A DNA stretch of 18,661 bases from Clostridia bacterium (GTDB lineage Bacteria > Bacillota > Clostridia > Oscillospirales > CAG-382): the NCBI GenBank assembly GCA_900757905.1, contig CAAEPN010000190.1, positions 1-18,661 of the forward strand. The letters run 5' to 3'. The notes beneath the pieces were generated by a model. That model was not told the DNA's origin. It was given only the letters and a program-made list of their open reading frames with translations, and ran no database searches. Position numbers and translations under genes: made by a program. Below are positions 1-8,359 of this stretch, piece by piece. Within the stretch, counting starts at the first letter, position 1; each line of letters opens with the position of its first letter.

Positions 1-2
1 CC

Positions 3-284
3 TTTTCCAGCATTTTGGGATGGTCGTTTTACGGAATGCGCGCTTGGGAATACTTGTTCGGCGAAAAAAGCACAGGACTTTACCGGATCTTATTTGCCGC
101 AGCGGCGCTTCCGGGAGCACTGTGGAGCGCAGATACGGTGCTTCGGCTATCCGATGTGTTCAATGGCTGTATGGCGCTTCCCAACCTTGTCGGACTTTCG
201 GTCTTGTCGGGCGTTGCGGTGGGCTTGACGCCGGAAGCACGACGGAGTGAAAAGGTCAAAAAGGCACTTGATAACGGCGATTGA
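3..284 (+). CDS. AGCS-family sodium:alanine/amino-acid symporter, C-terminal end (5' truncated by window)
   Basis: Only the last ~93 residues are in the window; the reading frame is open from base 3 and ends at a TGA at 282-284. The visible protein begins FSSILGWSFYGMRAWEYLFG, followed by a hydrophobic stretch, an LSDVFNGCMALPNLVGLSVL segment and a charged tail. The GWS-[YF]-YG...EYLFG block and the NG-MA-PNL block are typical of the C-terminal end of AGCS (alanine or glycine:cation symporter) carriers, inner-membrane proteins that import small amino acids with Na+. The substrate cannot be read from this fragment. An ATG at 20 opens a different frame and is a shadow. A strong terminator follows 47 bp after the stop, so the gene is not co-transcribed with ychF. 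Confidence 0.85.
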   Translation, partial: FSSILGWSFYGMRAWEYLFGEKSTGLYRILFAAAALPGALWSADTVLRLSDVFNGCMALPNLVGLSVLSGVAVGLTPEARRSEKVKKALDNGD

Positions 285-330
285 GGCAGTTTTGAAATTT
301 TTATTAGTATCTTATAATCTTCGTATATAG

Positions 331-367
331 AGGGACTGTAAAAACGATTACAGTCCCTTTTTTATTT
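331..367 (+). terminator. Intrinsic terminator after the AGCS symporter gene
   Basis: A perfect 10-bp stem (331-340 with 349-358, arms AGGGACTGTA and TACAGTCCCT) with an 8-nt loop is followed directly by a T-rich tract. Confidence 0.9.
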
Positions 368-411
368 AAGGAAATTCACACATCGAATTTCAAAAAAATC
401 TTCTTTTTCTC

Positions 412-440
412 TTGAAACCTTGCGTGTGTTGTGCTATAAT
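412..440 (+). promoter_or_regulatory. Sigma-A promoter of ychF
   Basis: TTGAAA (412-417), 17-bp spacer, TATAAT (435-440), with TGC just before the -10 box (extended -10). The predicted start, about 446-448, leaves a ~60-nt leader before the ychF start codon. AAGGAG at 495-500 is the ribosome binding site. Confidence 0.85.
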
Positions 441-510
441 AATATGAAATGTAAAATCGGTATGTTTTGCAAAGCTGCAAGAAGCATACGATATAAGGAG
501 ATAAACTGTT

Positions 511-1605
<1,095 letters not shown>

Positions 1606-1682
1606 AAGCCGGAATATATTGCCATTTTACACAAAAAAACGGTTGCTTACCTGTGCAACAGTAACAATCTTTGAAATTGCTG

Positions 1683-1711
1683 TTGAAATTGGCTTTCAAG
1701 TGTGGTATACT
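1683..1711 (+). promoter_or_regulatory. Sigma-A promoter of the LRR lipoprotein gene
   Basis: TTGAAA (1683-1688), 17-bp spacer, TATACT (1706-1711), preceded by TGG (extended -10). A second TTGAAATTG sits 12 bp earlier at 1671, a short tandem repeat over the -35. The start codon at 1758 follows after a ~40-nt leader with an AAAGGGG ribosome binding site. Confidence 0.8.
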
Positions 1712-1757
1712 TTACTATACGATATTATGCGAAATTTCTCAAAGGGGACAAAACTCT

Positions 1758-2735
1758 ATGAAAAAGCTTACACTCGGCATTCTTTGCCTTAGCTTATGCG
1801 CTTGCCTTGCTCTTACCTCCTGCCAAAACAAAAAGGACGATACGGCGGACAACACGACTGACGACAGCTCGGTTTCTGACCTGGCCGGAATCGTGCTTCC
1901 GAAGGACGAGGAAGAAGATAAAGTCATTTACGAATACAGCTATTCCGGCGACGGCGCAACGCTTATCGCCTACAACGGCGACCTCGAAGAGGTCATTCTC
2001 GACCAAACGGTCATCCGTATGAAGAAAGAGAAGCAGACCAAGACGGTTACCGAAGAAGTCAAAGCCGACGACGGCACGGTTTCCACCGTGGAAAAGCAGG
2101 TGGAGGAGACCGTTGAAGTTCCGGTCGAATACACGCTTACCGCCATCGACGCCGGCGTTTTCATGAACAATGAGACCGTAAAGCGTATCGAGATTCCGGA
2201 TTCGGTCGAAACGATCGGCGAGGCTTGCTTCCAGGGCTGCACGGCTCTTGAAGAAGTCAAGCTTCCGGAGGGACTTACCGTGATCGGCGATATGACGTTC
2301 TATGGCTGCGATTCGCTTACGACCTTAAATATTCCGGATACGGTTACGGATATCGGCCTTTACGTGTTCGGCGAATACTTCAAGCAGATTCCGTGGTATA
2401 ACAACCTTCAGGGCACGTCGGTCATTGTCGGCGACGGCATTTTGCTCAAGTACAACGGCGGCGCAAACGTAACCTACGGTGACGAAGTCAAGAAGATCGC
2501 TTACTATGCGTTTACCGATTCGGCAGCACGCACGGTTCGTCTTTCGGATGCGACCGAAGAAGTTGATTCGCTTGCTTTCTATCGTTCGGATGCAACGGTA
2601 GAAGTTCCCGAAGGTTCGGCTCTCTACAATGCGCTTCGTTTGAGCAACATCAAGGTTTCCACCTATGGCGGCGGTGCGGCTCATACGGAAACGGTTGACG
2701 AAACGGGCGCGGAAGACGTCGCAGCGGAAAAATAA
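1758..2735 (+). CDS. Lipoprotein with BspA-type leucine-rich repeats (LRR_5)
   Basis: The 325-aa protein starts at the ATG at 1758, preceded by AAAGGGG. An upstream in-frame ATG at 1671 lies before the promoter and is not used. Residues 1-22 form a type II signal peptide with lipobox LTSC (lipidated Cys22). A D/T-rich linker (about 27-42) follows, then a Lys/Glu/Val-rich region (85-125). Residues about 127-210 hold BspA/LRR_5 repeats of the form A-F-x-x-C-x-x-L-x-x-(I/V)-x-(I/L)-P-(D/E)-x-(V/L)-x-x-IG, with two clean copies (EIPDSVETIG..CFQGC and KLPEGLTVIG..FYGC) and degenerate ones to about 290. It is expected on the outer face of the membrane; BspA repeats commonly serve binding or adhesion. 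Partner unknown. The downstream gene is probably co-transcribed. Confidence 0.88.
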   Translation: MKKLTLGILCLSLCACLALTSCQNKKDDTADNTTDDSSVSDLAGIVLPKDEEEDKVIYEYSYSGDGATLIAYNGDLEEVILDQTVIRMKKEKQTKTVTEEVKADDGTVSTVEKQVEETVEVPVEYTLTAIDAGVFMNNETVKRIEIPDSVETIGEACFQGCTALEEVKLPEGLTVIGDMTFYGCDSLTTLNIPDTVTDIGLYVFGEYFKQIPWYNNLQGTSVIVGDGILLKYNGGANVTYGDEVKKIAYYAFTDSAARTVRLSDATEEVDSLAFYRSDATVEVPEGSALYNALRLSNIKVSTYGGGAAHTETVDETGAEDVAAEK

Positions 2736-2763
2736 AAGACCCGACGAAGAATCGGTTACATAG

Positions 2764-2799
2764 AAACGGTGTTGCCGAAGCGGCGACACCGTTTTATAT
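2764..2799 (+). terminator. Hairpin between the lipoprotein and SurA-N-like genes (possible leaky terminator)
   Basis: A 14-bp stem with one G-T pair (2764-2777 with 2781-2794; AAACGGTGTTGCCG against CGGCGACACCGTTT) and a 3-nt loop is followed by TTATATT, a poor T-tract. No promoter is visible between it and the next gene, so it probably allows partial read-through. Confidence 0.7.
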
Positions 2800-2824
2800 T
2801 GCACTGAAAAGAGAGGAAAACAGC

Positions 2825-3361
2825 ATGAAAACGAAAAAAGGCGCATGGCTCGTCGTGGTGATTTTGGTAATTGTTGTGGCTGCTGTTTGCGTATGCTTGG
2901 CGTTCCGTCACAGAAGCGCGGCGGAGGTTTCTCCCAAAGATATGTTAAACGAGCACACGGTTGCAGTCGTTAACGGCGTACCGATTGATGCATCCGTAAT
3001 GGAGATTTACAAAGACCATCTCGGAGAGCTTGCAAATGGATTTGTAAATGATACATATATTGTGTATGCGCTCGTTGAAGGCGAAGTTTACACGCAGGAT
3101 GCCGCTGAAAACGGCATTACGGTTACGGATGAGGAAGTTGCAGACTATGCGGAAGAATTGGGAATAAGCAATTTATATATAGCCAAAGATTCACTGCTCG
3201 GAAAAAAGTATGAAAAGTATTTGCTTAAACAATTCCGAAACGAAGAGGGCGAGGAAATGTCGCAAAGCTTTTCCGATTATCTGACTGCATACAAGCGAAA
3301 GCTGCTTGAAGCAGCGGATATCGTTATCAACGGAGATTTTCTGAACACACAAAGCGAATGA
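2825..3361 (+). CDS. Membrane-anchored protein with SurA-N-like (foldase N-terminal) domain, no PPIase domain
   Basis: The 178-aa protein has an N-terminal signal anchor (residues 7-26, very Val/Ile-rich, after MKTKK). Its extracytoplasmic part begins at TVAVVNGVPIDASVMEIYKD (about 45-64) and continues through helices with EGEVYTQDAAENGITVTDEEV (85-105). This VNG-x-xI start and the GITVTDEEV turn resemble the N-terminal region of SurA/PrsA-like foldases. The parvulin rotamase domain that normally follows is absent; the protein stops about 60 residues after the conserved turn. The ATG has GAGAGG about 8 nt upstream. It follows the LRR lipoprotein gene by 89 bp with no promoter of its own, suggesting a surface-associated pair. 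A chaperone role is only inferred; the domain assignment rests on motif resemblance. Confidence 0.75.
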   Translation: MKTKKGAWLVVVILVIVVAAVCVCLAFRHRSAAEVSPKDMLNEHTVAVVNGVPIDASVMEIYKDHLGELANGFVNDTYIVYALVEGEVYTQDAAENGITVTDEEVADYAEELGISNLYIAKDSLLGKKYEKYLLKQFRNEEGEEMSQSFSDYLTAYKRKLLEAADIVINGDFLNTQSE

Positions 3362-3399
3362 AAAACGCCGCAGGATGAACTCATCCTGCGGCGTTTATT
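3361..3399. terminator. Bidirectional terminator between convergent genes
   Basis: A perfect 16-bp inverted repeat (3363-3378 with 3381-3396) starts two bases past the TGA of the plus-strand gene and ends just short of the TAA of the minus-strand gene. It has A runs on its left and T runs on its right, so it can serve both strands. Confidence 0.88.
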
Positions 3400-3836
3400 T
3401 ACACCTCGTTGTTATAGTATTTCCGAATCAGGTCAGCGATGTTTTCCGCAACCTTTTTGTACCGGAACTCCTCGTGCTCCCACAGATAAATGCCGTCCTT
3501 TACCGAACCGTCGTTCGAAAAAAGATACCCGTAATAATCGCCGCAGCCATTGGTGGCAAAGAGCAAAAGGTGCTTTAGCGGCTCAAAAAGCGCTTTTTCG
3601 TCGTCTTCGGCGTTTTCAAAGCATTGTCGGTTCAAACGCGCGTTTTCCGCAATTTCATCGGCCGACAGCAGAAGCCACCGGTCGCCGTTGGTTTCGCGAA
3701 GCAGCGTTTTTAACTCTTGCGGAAAGGGCAGGCCGACCGTTTTTTCGGTCTCCTGTAAGTTTTCTTCCGGGCAGGGCTCTTGCAGCGCGGCGTAGGTATA
3801 TTCCTTTAAATAAGGTGCTAACAGCTCACGGTACAT
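3399..3836 (-). CDS. SMI1/KNR4 family (SUKH superfamily) protein
   Basis: The 145-aa protein has SUKH landmarks: an N-terminal helix, then GLPFPQELKTLLRETNGDRW (about residues 35-54, the LP...L...NG core), then LLLFATNGCGDYYGYLF (about 90-106) and IYLWEHEEFRYKKVAENIADLIRKYY (the W-x-H-E segment and final helix). SUKH proteins are small cytoplasmic proteins, many of them immunity proteins of contact-dependent or polymorphic toxin systems; others are housekeeping scaffolds. No toxin gene is visible nearby. The start codon lies 9 bp after the ABC exporter stop. Its AGGAGG ribosome binding site (3842-3847) overlaps that TAG stop, so the two genes are translationally coupled. Specific function not assigned. 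Confidence 0.85.
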   Translation of the reverse strand: MYRELLAPYLKEYTYAALQEPCPEENLQETEKTVGLPFPQELKTLLRETNGDRWLLLSADEIAENARLNRQCFENAEDDEKALFEPLKHLLLFATNGCGDYYGYLFSNDGSVKDGIYLWEHEEFRYKKVAENIADLIRKYYNNEV

Positions 3837-3845
3837 TTTTTCCTC

Positions 3846-5732
3846 CTATACGGCCTGTAAGGTTCTTAACTTGTAAAATTCGCCTTTCTTTTCCATAAGC
3901 TCGTCAAACGTGCCCATTTCAACGCATTTGCCCTCTTTGATGACGGCGATCTTATCGGCATTTTTTATCGTAGACAGGCGGTGCGCCACGATAAAGGTGG
4001 TGTGTCCGGCGCTTAGGTTATTGATAGCGTCCTGAATCTGGCGTTCCGAAACGCTGTCGAGGGCGCTGGTGGCTTCATCGAGGATGATGACCTCGGGATT
4101 TCGGATAATGGCGCGCGCAATGGACAGGCGCTGACGCTGACCGCCCGAAAGGTTGGCGCCGTGCTCCTCAAGCGGCGTATCCACGCCCTGCGGCAAGGAG
4201 TTGATGAACTCGGTAAGGCGCGCCGCTTCAAGCGCGGCATACAGCTTTTCATCGGTGACATTTTTTAATCCATAGGTGATATTTTCCCGAATTGTACCGG
4301 TAAACAGCACGCTGTTTTGCGGCACGATGGAGATGTGTCTGCGATAGGCGTGCAAATCGATATCCGTGATATCGTGTCCGTCCACCGTAAGCGTACCGGA
4401 TTTCGGCAGATTAAAACCGATAATGAGGTTAAGGAGCGTTGTTTTTCCCGAACCGGATTCGCCGACAAAGGCAACCGTTTCGCCGGCGTTTACTTTGAGG
4501 TTCATGCCGCGAAGAAGCGGTTGATCGTCCTCATACGAGAAGTACACGTCCTTGAATTCATAATCGCCCTTAAGGTCGGTCAGCTTGATTTTGCCGTTGT
4601 TGTCCTCGATATCCATGGAGGACAGGATCTCACCGACCGAGGAGATCGATTCGAAGCCTTTGGTTAAGATCGGGAGAAGTCCGATAATGGACGAGACCTG
4701 ACCAGTCAACATGGTGAAATACTGTTGATATAACGAAATATCGCCGACTAAGATCTTGCCGTTATACACCATGAACGCCGAAAACAGCAAGCACAAAAAC
4801 TGGAAGAGCTGGAACATGACCCACGAGATCGAGCCGAATAACGCCGTTACCATATCGAGCTTGAAGCCGGTGTTGGCAAGCGTGTTGAGAATGGAGGTCA
4901 TCTTGTTGACCTCTTTGTTTTCAAGCGCATGGGCGCGCGTAATGGGCGTCATTTCGACCATGTCCATTAGATTTGCCGAGGTGTTTTCCATGTTTTTGCG
5001 GAACGAGCGGTTGGAGGAACCGATCGGTCTGCGGAATGCACGGACGGTGGCCACGGCGCACGGAATGCATAAAAGGAAGAACGCAAAGACCGTGAGGTTA
5101 GAGGCAAGCACCACGCAAAGCGCGGTGATCATATTGATGATAATGCCGGGAATGGTGGTAAACAGGTGGGTAGACAGCTCATGAATGGTTTCCACGTCGC
5201 GCATGAGCTTGGATTGGATGCGGCCGGACTGCATTTCCTTATGGAAGGTGATAGAAAGCTGCTGGAGCTTACGAACCATTGCGCCGCGAAGACCGGCTTC
5301 CACCTTGCGCGAAACAATGCTGTGATACTTGATATGCAGCATGTGCGTCGGGATATTGAGGAAAAACAGCGTCGTCATGACGATGATGTATACGATGAGC
5401 CGGTGCGAAAAATCCGGCGTCGGATGGGTGACAAGGTTGATGATCTTTGCCGTGACAATGGGCAGTGCGATGACTGGCAGGGTTTTGATAAAATAGAAAA
5501 ATAAAGAAATGAGAATTTCCGGCGTGTACTTTTTATACATCTTAAAAAGTATCTTAAACGGCTTGTCGCCCGACCGGATATAGGTGTCGATCAGCTCTTT
5601 TTCAAGTGCTTTTACTTCTTCGTCGGTAAAGACGTCGTCTTTTCCTTCGCCTTGGTGCGCTGTCTTTTTTGCTTCGGCCGGAGCCGGTGCGCCCTTAAAG
5701 ATCTTTTCGCTGTTGTCCCGCTGTTTTTTCAT
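3846..5732 (-). CDS. ABC transporter, fused permease and ATP-binding protein (ABCB/MsbA-type exporter)
   Basis: The 628-aa half-transporter has a polar N-terminal extension (1-60), a six-helix exporter-type membrane domain (about 72-325), and an ATPase domain with Walker A GESGSGKTT (424-432), Q-loop Gln472, signature LSGGQ (528-532), Walker B VIILDE (548-553), D-loop SALD and H-loop His584 (AHRLST). All catalytic motifs are intact. It should work as a homodimer, or as a heterodimer with a partner not in this window, exporting lipids, peptides or drugs. The K/A-rich N-terminal tail is longer than in many relatives. The start ATG follows a GGAGG site (5738-5748 region). It heads a two-gene unit with the SUKH gene. 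Substrate unknown. Confidence 0.93.
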   Translation of the reverse strand: MKKQRDNSEKIFKGAPAPAEAKKTAHQGEGKDDVFTDEEVKALEKELIDTYIRSGDKPFKILFKMYKKYTPEILISLFFYFIKTLPVIALPIVTAKIINLVTHPTPDFSHRLIVYIIVMTTLFFLNIPTHMLHIKYHSIVSRKVEAGLRGAMVRKLQQLSITFHKEMQSGRIQSKLMRDVETIHELSTHLFTTIPGIIINMITALCVVLASNLTVFAFFLLCIPCAVATVRAFRRPIGSSNRSFRKNMENTSANLMDMVEMTPITRAHALENKEVNKMTSILNTLANTGFKLDMVTALFGSISWVMFQLFQFLCLLFSAFMVYNGKILVGDISLYQQYFTMLTGQVSSIIGLLPILTKGFESISSVGEILSSMDIEDNNGKIKLTDLKGDYEFKDVYFSYEDDQPLLRGMNLKVNAGETVAFVGESGSGKTTLLNLIIGFNLPKSGTLTVDGHDITDIDLHAYRRHISIVPQNSVLFTGTIRENITYGLKNVTDEKLYAALEAARLTEFINSLPQGVDTPLEEHGANLSGGQRQRLSIARAIIRNPEVIILDEATSALDSVSERQIQDAINNLSAGHTTFIVAHRLSTIKNADKIAVIKEGKCVEMGTFDELMEKKGEFYKLRTLQAV

Positions 5733-5795
5733 GGCGAGTTCCTCCGTTTGCGCCGCGTTTTTTGCCGCACGGCGTCTGCGTCATTGTTCGCCATT

Positions 5796-5824
5796 ACCTT
5801 ACCAAAATGAAATGCATTTGTCAA
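5796..5824 (-). promoter_or_regulatory. Candidate sigma-A promoter of the ABC exporter/SUKH unit
   Basis: On the minus strand: TTGACA (5819-5824), 17-bp spacer, TAAGGT (5796-5801) preceded by TGG. The perfect -35 and extended -10 compensate for a weak -10 hexamer. It lies about 60 bp before the ABC start codon. Confidence 0.6.
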
Positions 5825-5860
5825 GAGGTAAATGCAAATTAAAAAAAGTTTTTTTCGACA

Positions 5861-5900
5861 TAAAAATTTCCTGCCGCATTCTGCATGTTACGGCAGGAAA
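5861..5900 (-). terminator. Intrinsic terminator of the glycoside hydrolase/SGNH operon
   Basis: On the minus strand, TTTCCTGCCG (5891-5900) pairs with CGGCAGGAAA (5867-5876) in a perfect 10-bp stem with a 14-nt loop, followed by TTTTTAT. It lies 13 bp past the SGNH gene stop. Confidence 0.8.
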
Positions 5901-5913
5901 AAGCAAACGAGTG

Positions 5914-6564
5914 TTATTGCAAGGTCTTTTGGTTAACGGAGGAAGCCGGCGCTTTTTCGGGAATCGCGCTGTCATCCGGATTCGGGCGAAGTCCCTTTCC
6001 GACGCGCCGTATGCATTTGGCGGCGGCTTTGGCAAGCGCGTTCACGCCGGCCTTGCTCGGATGAATGTAATCGCCGCTGATATAGCCCTCTTTGTTGGCG
6101 TTTATGACGGCGTACAGATCGTCGATTACAATATCTTCGCCGGAAAATGCTTCCAAAACGGCTTGGTTATAGGCTTTGATGATCTCGTTTCGTTGGGAGG
6201 CAAAGCGCGGATTGCTTTCGAAACGCTTGTTTTCGTCGGTCGGCGTGGTGGTCGCGAAAATGATTTTTGCGCCGGTGGTCTGCAAGGTCTTCAAAATGCG
6301 CTTCATATAGAACACATAATGCTCGAGCGGCGTGAAGCTCTCGTTTTCGCCGAATAAGATCCCGGTGTCCCACAGACCGGCGTTGAAATGAATGATATCG
6401 GGCTTTGGAAAATCGTCAAGCCAAAACCGAAGGCTGTTGGCCGCATAGGCGGCAAACCGACAGTTTTCCGCCGGTGAATAGACCTGATAGGCGTCGCCCA
6501 ATTCTTTTTTTAAGGCTTCCTCGTAGAACAGACGAATCGAATCGCCGATAAGAAGTACTTTCAT
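5914..6564 (-). CDS. SGNH/GDSL-type hydrolase (likely carbohydrate esterase)
   Basis: The 216-aa protein carries the SGNH blocks: block I GDSI with nucleophile Ser9, block III FNAGLWD with Asn61, and block V DYIHPSKAG with Asp165 and His168. Block II Gly is less certain; Asn34 in the AENC segment may be part of the oxyanion hole. No signal peptide is present (MKVLLIGDS starts the first strand), so it should act in the cytoplasm. It lies 15 bp after the glycoside hydrolase gene with AGAGGA 6 nt before its ATG, so the two are co-transcribed. With that neighbour, removal of acetyl or other acyl groups from an imported oligosaccharide is a reasonable inference; the actual substrate is unknown. 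The tail after ~190 is Pro/Asp/Ser-rich and probably disordered. Confidence 0.87.
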   Translation of the reverse strand: MKVLLIGDSIRLFYEEALKKELGDAYQVYSPAENCRFAAYAANSLRFWLDDFPKPDIIHFNAGLWDTGILFGENESFTPLEHYVFYMKRILKTLQTTGAKIIFATTTPTDENKRFESNPRFASQRNEIIKAYNQAVLEAFSGEDIVIDDLYAVINANKEGYISGDYIHPSKAGVNALAKAAAKCIRRVGKGLRPNPDDSAIPEKAPASSVNQKTLQ

Positions 6565-6579
6565 AAAAAATCCTCTTTT

Positions 6580-8211
6580 CTATATATTTCCGCTCTTGTC
6601 CACCGACAACACCTTGTAGTGCAGACCCTCCGTTTTGGCTTCAAGCGGCAGACGGCAGGCGATGGTGGAGGCGATCTGATTTTCGCGCGACGGAGCAAAG
6701 TCCGCCTTTTTGTCCGCAAATATGCGGTAATAGCAGTGATTCGGGTCGGATACCGGCTCCCATGTGAGCGTATGTGCCGAAACCGTGGGTCCGAAAGCAC
6801 TTACCGTATGCGTTTTTTCGAGATAATCGGTGGTGAAAAAGGTCACGCTTTCGGGTTTTAATTCATAAATGGCCGCGTCCGGCGCCAAGACTGCGGTAAA
6901 ATCCGGCAGGTCACAGAAGCGGTTGAACGGCACGTTTTGGGGATCATATTCATACACGCGCACCGGCTTTGCGCCGAGGAGTGTGCTTTCTAATCTTACA
7001 GTGACCGGCTCTTTCCGGCGGTTGACAACGCCGACCGAAAGGGACCCGTCGCGGTTTAAGAGACCGCAGGTGCGAAGCAGCGCGTCGCATGACGTGACGT
7101 CAAGCACATACGAATTCCGCTTGAAGAGCTTTATCATGGGCGCAACGCCGTAGTAATGCGCGCGTGCGCCATAGTCCTTGGTGAAATCGTCCCACTTGGT
7201 GAAGCCGAATTTGTTGTATTTGGTGTCGGCCGTGCAGCTGAAAAAGCGTTCGGCTTCAGACCATTTCTCGGCATAGCCGCCGTGCTTGTTCGAATAGGCG
7301 CAGGAAAACGGGGCAGGGTGGTCGCAAAAAGACCAATAGCACAGCGCAAAAATACCGGCGTTGATGGCGGCAAAGGCCATTTCGCAGAGCATTAGCGCAG
7401 AAAAAGCGCACTCCTCCGGATCCTCAAAATACCGGTTGGTATCGATGACCGCGCCGCCGTTAAAGCTTAGCTGCCCGGCGCTTTTCTGGATGCCGACTTC
7501 GCCTAAGATGACTCGTTTGCCGAAATTCTGTATGGCTTTGCCGACTATTTTTTCGCACTGTTCCCTGAAAAAGCCGTAAAACGACAGGTCGCGGATATCG
7601 TGTCCGCGCTCATAGATGTGAACGCAATAATCCTCTGAAATATCCGCCATGTTTTCGATGGCCCAGTCGACGGTTGACCAGTTTTCGTATTCCGACGCGT
7701 CGGTGGCAAGAAGTCCGATCGGAAGACCATGCCGTTGAAATGCGTCGTATAAATAGGTGTGGTATTTTTTGAAGGTCTCAAGGTCGTCCATCAGCACGCC
7801 CCACATGACGCGCGACATTTCGTTGGAAAAACAGTAGTAGCGCAGGTGTCGGACATCTTTTTCAAAATAGAGATAGGCTAACCGGTCGGCGACATCTTCG
7901 GCATATTTTCTCATTTCGCCGTCCGAAAAATGCAGCTTCCCGGCGGCCGGCGTGAGATACATGGGCGTATCCGTCCACTTTTGCATTTGCGTGTAATATT
8001 CGGCAAATTCGTCCATGGCTTCTTTGGTCCAATCCGAAAAGCCGCCGAAAGTACGCATAAAGCCGGGCGATATTTCACGGTAATTTTTGCAGATGATCTG
8101 GTTGAAATGCTCTTTGTCCATGACGTGATACATGGTTGCGTCGTTGTTATGAAAGCCAAGTCCGCCGAAAAAGGCGGCATAGGGATTGCGGCTTATGCGG
8201 ATATCGGTCAT
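6580..8211 (-). CDS. Clan GH-A-like glycoside hydrolase with C-terminal beta domain
   Basis: This gene encodes 543 aa from the ATG at 8211, which has AAGGAG 9 nt upstream. The frame is open further upstream to 8319, but that longer form would run through the promoter region and lacks a ribosome binding site. Residues ~1-330 read as a (beta/alpha)8 barrel: the acid/base pair Asn130-Glu131 (FSNEMS), HIY at 198-200, nucleophile candidate Glu238 (ILGEVG), and a barrel-closing ALCYWSFCD. Asn-Glu on strand 4 and Glu on strand 7 are the clan GH-A pattern (GH5, GH39, GH79 and similar). The C-terminal part has a small beta domain with YYRIFADK and YKVLSVDKSGN, like a fibronectin type III fold. No signal peptide is present, so it is cytoplasmic. 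I cannot assign the GH family or substrate. It heads an operon with the SGNH hydrolase and faces an AraC regulator. Confidence 0.82.
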   Translation of the reverse strand: MTDIRISRNPYAAFFGGLGFHNNDATMYHVMDKEHFNQIICKNYREISPGFMRTFGGFSDWTKEAMDEFAEYYTQMQKWTDTPMYLTPAAGKLHFSDGEMRKYAEDVADRLAYLYFEKDVRHLRYYCFSNEMSRVMWGVLMDDLETFKKYHTYLYDAFQRHGLPIGLLATDASEYENWSTVDWAIENMADISEDYCVHIYERGHDIRDLSFYGFFREQCEKIVGKAIQNFGKRVILGEVGIQKSAGQLSFNGGAVIDTNRYFEDPEECAFSALMLCEMAFAAINAGIFALCYWSFCDHPAPFSCAYSNKHGGYAEKWSEAERFFSCTADTKYNKFGFTKWDDFTKDYGARAHYYGVAPMIKLFKRNSYVLDVTSCDALLRTCGLLNRDGSLSVGVVNRRKEPVTVRLESTLLGAKPVRVYEYDPQNVPFNRFCDLPDFTAVLAPDAAIYELKPESVTFFTTDYLEKTHTVSAFGPTVSAHTLTWEPVSDPNHCYYRIFADKKADFAPSRENQIASTIACRLPLEAKTEGLHYKVLSVDKSGNI

Positions 8212-8225
8212 GCGGCATGCTCCTT

Positions 8226-8255
8226 TGTGTGATCTTTCTTTCATTTTATCACACA
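8226..8255. promoter_or_regulatory. Inverted repeat TGTGTGAT-N14-ATCACACA in the glycoside hydrolase leader
   Basis: Perfect 8-bp arms (8226-8233 and 8248-8255) lie inside the predicted 5' leader of the glycoside hydrolase mRNA. The arm at 8226-8233 abuts the AAGGAG ribosome binding site. It could be an operator or an RNA hairpin affecting translation start. Confidence 0.55.
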
Positions 8256-8274
8256 AGCTCCCTTTTAAAAAGGC

Positions 8275-8303
8275 ATTATATGTGCTAAAAATTGCACTAT
8301 TCC
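8275..8303 (-). promoter_or_regulatory. Candidate activator-dependent promoter of the glycoside hydrolase operon
   Basis: On the minus strand a perfect TATAAT (8275-8280) has only GGAATA at the -35 position (8298-8303). A strong -10 with a poor -35 is typical of promoters needing an activator. The spacer contains a GTGC-N8-GCAC inverted repeat (8282-8297), a candidate regulator site. Confidence 0.5.
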
Positions 8304-8312
8304 GGTTTTTTC

Positions 8313-8341
8313 TTGACATTTGACGCTGCTTCGTATATACT
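8313..8341 (+). promoter_or_regulatory. Sigma-A promoter of the AraC-family regulator
   Basis: TTGACA (8313-8318), 17-bp spacer, TATACT (8336-8341). The start codon at 8360 is so close that the mRNA leader can be only about 12-15 nt, just enough for the GGAGGG ribosome binding site. Confidence 0.8.
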
Positions 8342-8359
8342 CATAGCGGAGGGAAGAAA

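Noticed and set aside
1631..1665. Terminator after ychF (GTTGC...GCAAC, 1642-1659)
   Set aside because: The stem is only 5 bp and no T-tract follows, so I do not call a terminator there.
5584..6357. 257-aa plus-strand frame
   Set aside because: It covers the ABC gene start, a promoter, a terminator and most of the SGNH gene antisense, with no domain or binding site.
8226..8255. CRP-type site
   Set aside because: The TGTGA/TCACA resemblance is superficial: the arms are 14 bp apart, not 6, and the site lies in the leader, not upstream of the promoter.
8212..8319. Longer N-terminus for the glycoside hydrolase (start at 8319)
   Set aside because: It would place the promoter -10 and the leader inverted repeat inside the coding region, and no ribosome binding site precedes it, while AAGGAG sits correctly before the ATG at 8211.
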